DNA from: Nocardia flavorosea NBRC 108225
Lineage (GTDB): Bacteria; Actinomycetota; Actinomycetes; Mycobacteriales; Mycobacteriaceae
DNA length: 64,000 bases
NCBI RefSeq assembly: GCF_001613385.1
Contig: NZ_BDCG01000021.1
Span: forward strand, 1-64,000
Direction of reading: 5' to 3'
Below, in pieces: positions 16,276 to 24,411 of the stretch. Numbering within the stretch: position 1 is the stretch's first letter; every line of letters starts with the position of its first letter. The notes beneath the pieces are model-generated. The model saw only the letters and a list, made by a program, of their open reading frames with translations. It ran no database searches and was not told where the DNA came from. Position numbers and translations under genes: made by a program.

Positions 16276-18540
16276 ATGTCGAACCCGCACACTACGTTTT
16301 CCGCAACCGTGCTGGGGCTACCGCGTATCGGCCCCAACAGGGAGCTCAAACGCGCTACCGAGTCTTACTGGGCTGGGCGCCTCGATGCCGAGGGCTTGCA
16401 CGCTGTCGCGGCGGACCTGCGCACCACGCAACTGACCGCGGCGCGTGACGCCGGGCTGGATTCGGTGCCGGTGGGCACGTTTTCCTATTACGATCAGGTG
16501 CTCGATACCGCCGTGCTGCTCGGTGCGTTGCCCGAGCGGGTGTCGGGGATCGCCGACGAGCTGGATCGCTACTTCGCGGCCGCTCGTGGCAACGCCGAGG
16601 TTGCTCCGCTGGAGATGACCAAGTGGTTCGACACCAACTACCACTACCTGGTGCCCGAACTCGCCGCGGACACCGCGTTCTCCCTGCATCCGGAGAAGCC
16701 GCTGGCCGAGTTGCGCGAAGCGCTGGCTCTGGGCGTACCGGCCCGCCCGGTCGTTATCGGCCCGATCACCTTTCTGAAGCTGGCCAAGTCGGTGGACGGC
16801 AGCGACCTGCTCGAGCGGCTGCCCGATCTGCTTCCCCTCTACGCGCAGCTGCTCGGCTTGCTCGCCGAGGCCGGTGCGCAGTGGGTGCAGATCGATGAGC
16901 CGTCGCTGGTGACCGACCTCACCGAGGCCGAGCTGGCGGCCGTGCGTTCCACCTACCAGCAGCTGTCGCGGGTGCCGGCGCGCCCGGCCGTTCTGGTGGC
17001 CGCCTACTTCGGCCGACTGGGGGTGGCGCTGCCGGTGCTGGCGGAGACCGGCATCGAGGGTATCGCCGTCGACCTCGTCGCCGGTGGCGATGCGGACGTG
17101 GCGGTGGCGCAGTCGCTCACGGACAAGCTGATCGTGGCGGGTGTCGTCGACGGTCACAACATCTGGCGGGTCGACCCCGATCACGCGCTGCCACAGCTGA
17201 CCGGGCTGCGCGATGCCGGGGTGCCGGTGGCCGTGTCGAGCTCGTGCTCGCTGCTGCACGTGCCCTACAGCCTCGCGCCCGAGACCGATCTGGACGAACG
17301 GCTACGCAACTGGCTGGCGTTCGGCGAGGAGAAGATCGCCGAAATCCGGGTGCTGGCCACCGCACTCGCCGAGGGTGAGGAGGCGGTCGCGGAGGCTCTC
17401 GAGATCGCTCGCACGGCCGTGGCCGCTCGCTTGGCCGACCCGCGGCTGCGGGTCGAGTCGGTGCGTGCGCGCCTGGCCGCACTGGACGCCGACGCCGTGC
17501 GCCGCACCCCGGCCGACGAACGTCGCGTACTGCAGCAGCAGCGGCTGAACCTGCCGCTGCTGCCGACCACCACCATCGGCTCCTACCCGCAGACGAGCCG
17601 CATCCGCGTGGCCCGCGCGCAGCTGCGCCGAGGCGAAATCGACCAGACCGAATACGACACGCGGATGCGTGCCGAGATCGCCGAGGTCATCGCGTTGCAG
17701 GAGGAGATCGGTCTCGACGTGCTCGTGCACGGTGAGCCCGAGCGCAACGATATGGCGCAGTACTTCGCCGAGCAGCTCGACGGCTTCGCCGCGACGATCA
17801 ACGGCTGGGTGCAGTCCTACGGCACGCGGTGCGTGCGGCCGCCGATCGTCTACGGCGATGTGGTCCGTCCCCGGGTCATGACCGTCGACTGGATCACCTA
17901 CGCGCAGTCGCTGACCAGCAGGCCGGTCAAGGGCATGCTGACCGGGCCGGTCACCATCCTGGCGTGGTCGTTCATCCGTGACGATCAGCCGCTGTCCGAC
18001 ACCGCCCGCCAGATCGCGTTGGCGATCCGGGACGAGACGGTGGACCTCGAGACGGCCGGTATCGGCATCATCCAGGTCGACGAGCCCGCGCTGCGCGAAC
18101 TGCTGCCGCTGCGCAAAGCCGACCAGGCCGCCTACCTGGACTGGGCGGTCGAGGCGTTCCGGCTCTCGACCTCCGGCGTCGCCGATACCACCCAGATCCA
18201 CACCCACCTGTGCTACTCGGAGTTCGGTGAGGTCATCGGGGCCATCGCGGGTCTGGATGCCGACGTCACCTCGATCGAAGCGGCGCGCTCGCATATGGAG
18301 GTGCTCGACGACCTCAACGCGGCCGGGTTCGGCCTGGGTGTGGGCCCAGGTGTCTACGACATCCACTCACCACGCGTGCCCGGCACCGAGGAGATCGAGA
18401 AGTCGCTCGAGCTCGCGCTGAAAGCCGTTCCGGCCGAACGGCTGTGGGTCAATCCGGACTGCGGTCTGAAGACCCGCCGCACCGACGAGGTCATCGCCTC
18501 GCTGCGCAATCTCGTCGCGGCGGCCCAGGCGCTGCGCTGA
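16276..18540 (+). CDS. metE: Cobalamin-independent methionine synthase MetE
   Basis: 754 aa, the full family length. It transfers the methyl group of 5-methyl-tetrahydropteroyl-triglutamate to homocysteine. The N-terminal half carries the folate-side motif LGLPRIGPNRELKRA. The C-terminal half has TTTIGSYPQT, HGEPERNDMAQYFAEQ, HTHLCYSEF with zinc-ligand His and Cys, and NPDCGLKTR with the last zinc Cys. ATG 16276 starts MSNPHTTFSATVLG; upstream codons run into the riboswitch. It is followed by a strong terminator and then metF. Confidence 0.97.
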   Translation: MSNPHTTFSATVLGLPRIGPNRELKRATESYWAGRLDAEGLHAVAADLRTTQLTAARDAGLDSVPVGTFSYYDQVLDTAVLLGALPERVSGIADELDRYFAAARGNAEVAPLEMTKWFDTNYHYLVPELAADTAFSLHPEKPLAELREALALGVPARPVVIGPITFLKLAKSVDGSDLLERLPDLLPLYAQLLGLLAEAGAQWVQIDEPSLVTDLTEAELAAVRSTYQQLSRVPARPAVLVAAYFGRLGVALPVLAETGIEGIAVDLVAGGDADVAVAQSLTDKLIVAGVVDGHNIWRVDPDHALPQLTGLRDAGVPVAVSSSCSLLHVPYSLAPETDLDERLRNWLAFGEEKIAEIRVLATALAEGEEAVAEALEIARTAVAARLADPRLRVESVRARLAALDADAVRRTPADERRVLQQQRLNLPLLPTTTIGSYPQTSRIRVARAQLRRGEIDQTEYDTRMRAEIAEVIALQEEIGLDVLVHGEPERNDMAQYFAEQLDGFAATINGWVQSYGTRCVRPPIVYGDVVRPRVMTVDWITYAQSLTSRPVKGMLTGPVTILAWSFIRDDQPLSDTARQIALAIRDETVDLETAGIGIIQVDEPALRELLPLRKADQAAYLDWAVEAFRLSTSGVADTTQIHTHLCYSEFGEVIGAIAGLDADVTSIEAARSHMEVLDDLNAAGFGLGVGPGVYDIHSPRVPGTEEIEKSLELALKAVPAERLWVNPDCGLKTRRTDEVIASLRNLVAAAQALR

Positions 18541-18547
18541 TTTTGTG

Positions 18548-18579
18548 ACCGGGGCGCCCGCACGTGCGGGCGCCCCGGT
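18548..18579 (+). terminator. Terminator after metE
   Basis: A perfect 32-bp self-complementary sequence (16-bp arms starting ACCGGGGCGCCC) ends in TTTCC. It lies 8 nt after the metE stop and rules out the GTG at 18545 as start of metF. Confidence 0.8.
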
Positions 18580-18613
18580 TTCCCTGGTGCTTCCCTTCCA
18601 GTCCGAGGCCTTC

Positions 18614-19642
18614 ATGCACTTCTTTCCCGCAGACCGCACGCCGATCGGCCACGCCGTCCGGACCGTCCCTCCCGTGCCCGCATCTCGAACGGTGGTCGAG
18701 AGCCTGCGCACCCACTCCACGAAGCAGGTTCCGTTCTCCGTGGAGTTCAACCCGCCCCGAGACGCCGACGGCGAGGCCCGGTTGTGGCGCACCGTCCGGC
18801 AGTTCGAGCGCATGCACCCCGCATTCGTATCGATGACCTACGGTGCGGGCGGTTCCACCAAGGACCGCACCGCCCGCATCACCGGGCAGCTGGCCCAGCA
18901 GACCACCCTGCTGCCGGTAGCGCATCTGACCGCGATCGGGCACAGCGTGGCCGAACTGCGCGCGCTCGTCGGTTCCTACGCCGACTGCGGCATCCGCAAC
19001 ATCCTCGTCCTGCGCGGAGATCCGCCGGGCGACCCCCTCGGCGACTGGCACAGTCATCCGGCCGGTGTCACCTATGCCGAGGAACTGGTTCGGATCGTGC
19101 GCGAGCTCGGCGACTTCAATGTCGGCGTCGCCTCTTTTCCCCAAGGCCATCACCGGTCCCCGGATCTGGAGACCGACACCGCATTCCTGGCCGCGAAACT
19201 CCGCGCCGGAGCCGATTATTCGATCACCCAGATGTTCTTCGACATCGAGCACTACCTGCGGTTGCGCGACCGCATCACCGCCCACGATCCGGTCGAGGGC
19301 GCGAAACCGATCATCCCCGAACTGATGCCGATCACCTCACTACGCACTGTGCGCCGGGCGGTGGAGTTGTCCGGGCGGGAGTTACCGGCCGCCGTGCTGG
19401 ATCGGCTGCGCAAGGCTGCGGGAGACGGCCCGCAGGAGAACCGCGAGGCGGTTCGCACGGCAGGTATCGAGATCGCCACGGAGATGGCGCAACGGCTTAT
19501 CGACGAGGGTGCGCCGTGTCTGCATTTCATCACTCTCAACTTCGCCAAGGCCACGACCCAGGTGCTCACCGATCTCGGCTACGAAGTGACGGCAGCGCCT
19601 CGGCCGGCGCCGCGCTCTCGGTCGGCTGCCGTCGGCAGGTAG
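18614..19642 (+). CDS. metF: 5,10-methylenetetrahydrofolate reductase MetF
   Basis: 342 aa, FAD-dependent TIM-barrel reductase that makes 5-methyl-THF, the methyl donor for MetE. Family motifs: SVEFNPPRD, MTYGAGGSTKDRT, HLTAIGHS, NILVLRGDPPGD, GADYSITQMFFD and the C-terminal LHFITLN. ATG 18614 has GAGG 5 nt upstream. The GTG at 18545 would place the start inside the metE terminator, so it is rejected. The pair metE-metF is functionally matched, though the hairpin between suggests separate or attenuated transcription. Confidence 0.95.
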   Translation: MHFFPADRTPIGHAVRTVPPVPASRTVVESLRTHSTKQVPFSVEFNPPRDADGEARLWRTVRQFERMHPAFVSMTYGAGGSTKDRTARITGQLAQQTTLLPVAHLTAIGHSVAELRALVGSYADCGIRNILVLRGDPPGDPLGDWHSHPAGVTYAEELVRIVRELGDFNVGVASFPQGHHRSPDLETDTAFLAAKLRAGADYSITQMFFDIEHYLRLRDRITAHDPVEGAKPIIPELMPITSLRTVRRAVELSGRELPAAVLDRLRKAAGDGPQENREAVRTAGIEIATEMAQRLIDEGAPCLHFITLNFAKATTQVLTDLGYEVTAAPRPAPRSRSAAVGR

Positions 19643-19769
19643 CGGACATTGCGAGCGCTGTGGCAGTCGACCCGGATCGGGCTACCCGACTGCGGAAAGG
19701 ACAACGGCCGAGCGACGGCCTACGGCTCGGACAAGATGAGGAACAGTCCTGTGGCTGATGTCGCCGGGC

Positions 19770-19992
19770 GATCGATGTTCGGTGTCACGCGTTTCGACGA
19801 TCGCCGGAGCGGACGGAGCATGGTTTCCGGGACGCGGGTGCCGTGATCAGCGCGCGAAAGCTCGACGGTGCGAAATCTGCGCCGGCCCGCGCGGAGGAAC
19901 TCGCTCGCCGAGGCAACTGGGTGTATGGATTCGTGTCCTACGAGGCGGCTCCTGCATTCGACCCGGCGCTGCATGTTCGAGACCACACCGGG
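19770..19992 (+). pseudogene. pabB remnant (aminodeoxychorismate synthase component I, N-terminal piece)
   Basis: Two frames, shifted near 19840, together spell part of the PabB N-terminal region: FGVTRFDDRRSG in one frame and GNWVYGFVSYEAAPAFDPAL in the next. The second block is characteristic of actinobacterial PabB. The catalytic chorismate-binding part is missing; sequence beyond ~19992 loses similarity shortly before the right-hand repeat. This is a truncated, frameshifted gene relic. Confidence 0.6.
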
Positions 19993-20136
19993 GCGGGCTT
20001 TACTGATCGCCGAAGCGGTCGACATCCCCCTAGCGCACCGGTGATCTCGCCGGCCGCGTCGACCGTGGTCGCGGTGCAGGGACTGAGTATGTCGCGTATC
20101 GTTCGGCGGCGCTACGCGGGCGCAGACTCGAGCAAG

Positions 20137-20622
20137 CCCCGCGGTTACCCCGCGCTTTCGTCGTCGATGCGACGTCGGCGCCAGATGGCTACCGGGGGAG
20201 AGAGATGATCGCGGAACCGGAGGCGCAACGTCGGTCGTGTAGCTTATTACCTGGTCAGCCGCCTGATGGGGTGTCGTGCGTCGACTCGAGCGTAGCCAGC
20301 CAGCAGGCTGCGTGGTCTACCGGTCGACTTGACGTTCTGACGACCGGTCATCGAGGGTCGAATGTTCGTTGTGGCGGTAGCTTCGGGATAGGTTGGACTC
20401 AGGGCCGTGCGATGGGTCCCGACGGTAGTTTCTCGCTGCACACGGTTTTTCCGTTGTGGCTGAACGTAATCGCCTGGATGGCAGCGTGCTGGTGCGCCCG
20501 TGTTCATTGCCATGGCAGGGGCCGGGCGTTGGGGCGATGCTGAACGTCGATACCGCGCCCCGCTGATGACTCTCATGAACCTCTTCGTGGGGGTCAGGGG
20601 TTCGAGTCCCCTTAGCTCCACT
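20137..20622 (+). repeat. Direct repeat copy B, ending in a tRNA-Ala 3' half
   Basis: Second copy of the 251-735 element in the same orientation. Box 1 is at 20137-20159, box 2 at 20319-20358 (39/40 identical to copy A), and the tRNA-like end at 20575-20622 (47/48). Spacing between boxes differs by only a few bases between copies while the intervening sequence has diverged. It marks the right edge of the B12-related region. Confidence 0.7.
20575..20622 (+). tRNA. tRNA-Ala 3' half fragment (not a complete gene)
   Basis: Same fragment as at 688-735, with one T-to-C difference. The T-arm and 3' acceptor strand are intact. There is no 5' half nearby, so no functional tRNA is encoded. Confidence 0.7.
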
Positions 20623-20628
20623 GAAGTT

Positions 20629-20670
20629 GCAGGTCAGGACCATTCTAAATTTGGTCCTGACCTGCTTTTC
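20629..20670 (+). terminator. Intrinsic terminator after tRNA-Ala fragment B
   Basis: A perfect 14-bp stem (20629-20642 with 20652-20665, core GGTCAGGACC) is followed by TTTT. Position and stem theme match the terminator behind copy A. Confidence 0.8.
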
Positions 20671-20959
20671 GTTTCTAGCCCCCGTGTGCCCCCGTATTGG
20701 TTATCGATTCTGTTCGGCCTGGTGCCACCTGGGCGGTCGTCCACCCGCTGGGGCTCTCGCCGGAGCCGGGCCGGTGTCCCTGACGGGGCAGGCAAACGCG
20801 GGCAACTGGAAGCGCCTGGTCATTGCGGATCGGCCTTCGATCTGGCGATGCGCGGCCCGCCGGTTCAGGGCGGCTCCCGTCCTGTCTCGATGCGCCACGG
20901 CGATCCACGTCGAGAAGGGGAACGTCTACGAACTGAACTGATGGCAGGGGGCTATGCTT
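20671..20959. other. Intergenic, no recognisable gene
   Basis: This lies between the repeat-B terminator and the TetR operator. Short ORFs cross it but none resembles a known family. A -10-like TATGCT at 20953 just before the operator may be the promoter of the MFS gene. Confidence 0.45.
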
Positions 20960-20982
20960 GAATGACTGACTATCAGTCATTC
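20960..20982. promoter_or_regulatory. TetR-type operator upstream of MFS gene
   Basis: Perfect 10-3-10 dyad GAATGACTGA-CTA-TCAGTCATTC. Its core TGACTGA-n3-TCAGTCA recurs at 26232-26246 in front of the ABC genes and the TetR gene, so both sites are likely bound by that TetR. Confidence 0.8.
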
Positions 20983-21128
20983 GTTCGGTAACGTGAGGGA
21001 GTGAAGGCGACGGTGGAAGTGGCAGGGCTGCCGTCGGGCCTCAGAACGCGGCGCTCGGTGTCGAGCGCCGGTCCCGCACCCGGTGTGGGGTGTGATTTCG
21101 AGTCGTTGTCGGTTCGGCGGCCCGCCTC

Positions 21129-22361
21129 GTGACCTCAGTCCTGCGGGAAAGTGCTGGGCGGTTCAGTGCTCGGCGTGGTTGCGGCCTGGTAGAGATCGGG
21201 ATTCTCTATTTGACGACCAATATCGGCTATTCGTTCTTCTTCCTCGCCTTCGGCACGATTCTGCTGGAGGGAGGGGTGCCGCTGGGGACGGTCGCGCTGG
21301 TCAACCTGTTGGGGGCTTTGTACGCCGCGCGATTCCTGCTCGCTCCGGTCGTGGACAGGTTCGGGTGGGTGCGTTTCGGCCACTACCGTGGGTGGTTGAT
21401 CTGCACTCAACTGGCACTACTCGTCGTCTTGGCCGGTCTGGCCTCTCTTGATCCGGTGCAAGACCTTCCGGTGGTGCTGGTGGTGATGGGGTTCGTGCTC
21501 GTTCTCTCGGCGTTCCACGACACTGCACTCAACGGTTTGGCTGTTCGATCGATCGCTCCGGCGGAACACGGTGTCGCCAACGGAATACAGATCGGCGGTG
21601 CCAGCCTATCGGTGTTGATCGGGTCCAGCGGCGCCCTGTTGCTGTTTTCGCGGACGGGGTGGACGGTGACTGTGCTCGCTCTCGGCGCGGTCTTTCTCGT
21701 TCCGCTGATGTTGCTGGCCCGATTACGAGAACCGCCGATAGAGCAGCAGGCCGAGGCACCGGCATTATGGGCCACCCTCGCCGATTCTTTCCGCGGACCC
21801 CGGCGAGCGATGTGGATATTGTTGGTGATTCCGCTGTTCGGGCTCGCGGAGTGGCTCGGCACTGCGCCGCAGTCGGCCATGATGCTGGCCGCCGGCTGGT
21901 CGATGGACCGAATCGCGATCGTTCAATCGGTGGCGATGTCGGTGCAAGTAGTGGCGGCCTTTGCCGCAGGAATGATGATAACCCGTTGGGGTCGTTCGGC
22001 TTCCGCGCTCGTCTTCGGCACGGTCGGCGCTGTGGGCGTGCTGGCGCTGACGCCGGTGGCGGCAGGCTATTCCGCGCCGGTGCTCACGTCCCTGGCGGTG
22101 GTAGGGGTGGCTATTGCTTTCGGCGCGAAAATTACTTGGTTCGCAACTATTTCGATGCAACTCGCCCGTCGCGAAGTGGCGGCTACCGACTACTCCGTCC
22201 CGATGGCGCTCGAGAGTGCGGCCGTAACTGTGGTCAGTTCGGCCGGGTTGGCGATAGCAGCGGCGGTGGGATTCTCCTGGCTGCTGATGGGCGCTCTGGT
22301 CGCGGCCGCGGCCGGAACCGGAGTCGCGGTGGTGTGGGCTCGCGGGCGAGTGGGCCAGTGA
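21129..22361 (+). CDS. MFS transporter, YbtX/RhtX-FptX (siderophore-type) family
   Basis: 410 aa, twelve predicted helices, AmpG/PAT-like branch of the major facilitator superfamily. The N-terminal helix (LYLTTNIGYSFFFLAFGTIL) and the DRFG...GHYRGWL loop after helix 2 fit siderophore importers such as RhtX/FptX/YbtX. GTG 21129 is used; no strong Shine-Dalgarno is visible and the start is uncertain. It converges on two half-ABC transporters and shares a TetR operator with them, the same three-part set as YbtX-YbtP-YbtQ. Siderophore transport is inferred from this set. Confidence 0.7.
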   Translation: MTSVLRESAGRFSARRGCGLVEIGILYLTTNIGYSFFFLAFGTILLEGGVPLGTVALVNLLGALYAARFLLAPVVDRFGWVRFGHYRGWLICTQLALLVVLAGLASLDPVQDLPVVLVVMGFVLVLSAFHDTALNGLAVRSIAPAEHGVANGIQIGGASLSVLIGSSGALLLFSRTGWTVTVLALGAVFLVPLMLLARLREPPIEQQAEAPALWATLADSFRGPRRAMWILLVIPLFGLAEWLGTAPQSAMMLAAGWSMDRIAIVQSVAMSVQVVAAFAAGMMITRWGRSASALVFGTVGAVGVLALTPVAAGYSAPVLTSLAVVGVAIAFGAKITWFATISMQLARREVAATDYSVPMALESAAVTVVSSAGLAIAAAVGFSWLLMGALVAAAAGTGVAVVWARGRVGQ

Positions 22362-22379
22362 CCGGCCCACTCGCCCGCG
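22341..22379. terminator. Bidirectional terminator between MFS and ABC genes
   Basis: A perfect 16-bp stem (CGCGGGCGAGTGGGCC with its complement, 7-nt loop) spans the MFS stop codon and lies 9 nt from the end of the convergent ABC gene. Confidence 0.75.
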
Positions 22380-22387
22380 GCCGCTTC

Positions 22388-24136
22388 TCAGGCCCGCGCC
22401 GTGATACGCCAGGTGCGCGCCAGATGCGCGTGCCGCAGGAGACCGGCGTAATAGCTCCCGGTTGCCTGTAGCTGTCGCGGGGTACCGGTTTCGGCGATGC
22501 GACCCGCCTGGTCCAGGGTGATGATCTGGTCGGCAGCCTCGAGGGTGGCCGGTCGATGCGCGATGACGACCACCGTACGTCCGGGGTCGTCGGCGAGTTC
22601 GGCGATGGCACGGCTCACGGCGTGTTCGTTCTCCGGGTCCAGTGCCGAGGCGGCTTCATCGATCAGGACGATGGGGGCGTTCTCGAGCAGGGCTCGGGCG
22701 ATGGAGACCCGTTGACGTTCACCGCCGGAGAGCGCAGAGCCCCCCTCGCCGACACGGGTGTTCCAGCCGTCGGGAAGCCGGTCCACGAGATCGTCGAGCC
22801 GGGCGGCACGGGCGACGCGCGCCAGGTCGCCGGGGGTCGCGTGCGGGTTCGCGATCCGCAGGTTCGCCTCGATGGTGTCATCGAAAAGGTAAACGTCCTG
22901 GAAGATTATGGCGATATGGTCGAGCAGCGTGGCCGGGTCGTAGTCGCGGACATCGACACCGCCGATCTGCACGGATCCGCTATCGGGGTCGAAGAAGCGC
23001 GCGATGAGTTTCGTGATGGTGGTCTTGCCCGACCCGGAAGGGCCGATGAGTGCGGTGGTGCTGCCGGCCGGGCAGCTGAAGCCGAGGCCGGTGACCGCGG
23101 GTTCGGCGCTGCCCGGGTAGGTGAAGGTCACGTCGGTGAATTCGATGGAAGAGGACGCTATCCCGGTACGAGGTGCTCGGGGCGCCGGCAGGGTCGGGGT
23201 GTCGAGCAGGGCGCCGACCCGGCCGACCGCGTTGTCCATGGCGTGCAGGGCGCCGATGAGTTCGATGAGATTGCTCAACGGTTCCAGGAATCGGACCGCC
23301 AGTACAAGCAAGGCGATGGCCTCGGGCATGCTGATCGAATCCTCGACGAGCAGAACTGTGGTGAGAAGCAGTACCGCGAGGAAACCGGCCAATACTACGG
23401 CGGTATAGGTGAGGTCGGGCACCATCGCGCGGCGCAGTCCGCGTTCGTAGACATCCCGATGCTCGTCCAGCGCTCGACGCATCGGTGCGGCCCCGGTACG
23501 AGCCCGCCCCGCCGCGCGTAGAACCGGTTGTGCCTGGCCCAGTTCGATTGCCCGGCCGGCGATATCGGCCGCCGCTCGTTCGAGATCACGCTCCACGGCA
23601 GAGGAGATTTGCCCTGCGCGGCGTAGCGCGGCCAGCGCGGCGGGCAGGATGAGCGCTGAGAGCACCGCGATACGCCAGTCGACGGCGACCGTGACAGCGA
23701 CGATGGTCAGCGGGGTGAGCACCGCGGTGATGGCCGGTCCGCCGGTACTGACAGCGAGTTGTCCGATATTGCCGGCATCGGCGGTGAGTGCCCGGGTCAA
23801 CCGGGATTTGTTCTCGGGGGTGAACCAACCCAACGGCAGTTGGGCAGCATGCTGTACGAGACGTCGCCGCAATTGGCCCGCTACCTCGTTGGCCGCGGCG
23901 AACCCGATGGGTGTGGCGATAATCGTGAGCAGACCGTACGCGAGTAGGCCGACCGCAGCGGCCACCAGCCACGGTGCTGCCCCGGTGAAGTCGGGTTCCG
24001 GCTGCACCAGTGCCCGAAGGATCGGAACGAGCGCGCCGAGCAGCAAACCCTGCAGAACGGCTTGGGCGGCGTTCAGCGCGCCGAGACGCAGGATCAATTT
24101 CGGGTGCGGAACCAGCGAGTAGAGGTGGCGGATCAT
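22388..24136 (-). CDS. Half-size ABC transporter (TMD-NBD), YbtQ/IrtB-like
   Basis: 582 aa. Six N-terminal transmembrane helices (residues ~1-310) are followed by one ATPase domain with Walker A GPSGSGKTT, signature ALSGGERQRVS, Walker B VLIDEAAS and switch His in VVIAHRPAT. ATG 24136 overlaps the stop of the small gene upstream (ATGA); a start at 24157 is also possible. Such half transporters work as heterodimers. The partner is the 24408-26207 product. Ferric-siderophore import is the likely role by analogy to YbtPQ and mycobacterial IrtAB, but drug export is not excluded. Confidence 0.82.
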   Translation of the reverse strand: MIRHLYSLVPHPKLILRLGALNAAQAVLQGLLLGALVPILRALVQPEPDFTGAAPWLVAAAVGLLAYGLLTIIATPIGFAAANEVAGQLRRRLVQHAAQLPLGWFTPENKSRLTRALTADAGNIGQLAVSTGGPAITAVLTPLTIVAVTVAVDWRIAVLSALILPAALAALRRAGQISSAVERDLERAAADIAGRAIELGQAQPVLRAAGRARTGAAPMRRALDEHRDVYERGLRRAMVPDLTYTAVVLAGFLAVLLLTTVLLVEDSISMPEAIALLVLAVRFLEPLSNLIELIGALHAMDNAVGRVGALLDTPTLPAPRAPRTGIASSSIEFTDVTFTYPGSAEPAVTGLGFSCPAGSTTALIGPSGSGKTTITKLIARFFDPDSGSVQIGGVDVRDYDPATLLDHIAIIFQDVYLFDDTIEANLRIANPHATPGDLARVARAARLDDLVDRLPDGWNTRVGEGGSALSGGERQRVSIARALLENAPIVLIDEAASALDPENEHAVSRAIAELADDPGRTVVVIAHRPATLEAADQIITLDQAGRIAETGTPRQLQATGSYYAGLLRHAHLARTWRITARA

Positions 24137-24411
24137 AGATTTGTCCCTGTCTGCCACGCGCGGTACGCGCGGGCGAAAATACCGTCGAGGTGGAGGAGTT
24201 CAGCGGCAGTGCCGTATTCGGCAAGCCGTCCGTCCTGGAAAACCGCGAAAGTCTCGGGTCTTCCGGTGGCCGAGACGATGGATACCGTCAGACCGTGCGC
24301 CAGGTCCGTCAATGCGGACTCTGGTGTGTATGTGGTGTAGCCGGCGGGAACGACTACCAACGCGGCGCCGGGCAGCCGGGGCAATACCGCGAACGGCCGA
24401 TAGCGAGTCAT
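24133..24411 (-). CDS. Small protein resembling the tail of an ABC ATPase, catalytically dead
   Basis: 92 aa. The second half aligns by eye with the end of an ABC ATPase: TPESALTDLAHG corresponds to the D-loop region, then FQDGRLAEYGTAAELL and GIFARAYRAWQ to the usual C-terminal. Walker B acidic residues are replaced (ALVVVPAGYTT) and the switch-His position reads VSATGR. There is no Walker A or signature. Despite this it has ATGA overlaps with both the ABC gene before and the one after, so it is translated within the operon. It may be a relic kept for coupling or a small regulatory subunit. Confidence 0.6.
   Translation of the reverse strand: MTRYRPFAVLPRLPGAALVVVPAGYTTYTPESALTDLAHGLTVSIVSATGRPETFAVFQDGRLAEYGTAAELLHLDGIFARAYRAWQTGTNL

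Noticed and set aside
18545..18613. GTG start 23 codons upstream for metF
   Set aside because: It would place the start within a 32-bp terminator palindrome and lacks a ribosome site; ATG 18614 has one.
21001..21132. 43-codon leader ORF whose stop overlaps the MFS GTG (GTGA)
   Set aside because: The overlap is suggestive of coupling, but the ribosome site abuts the start and the peptide is not recognisable; not enough to call a gene.
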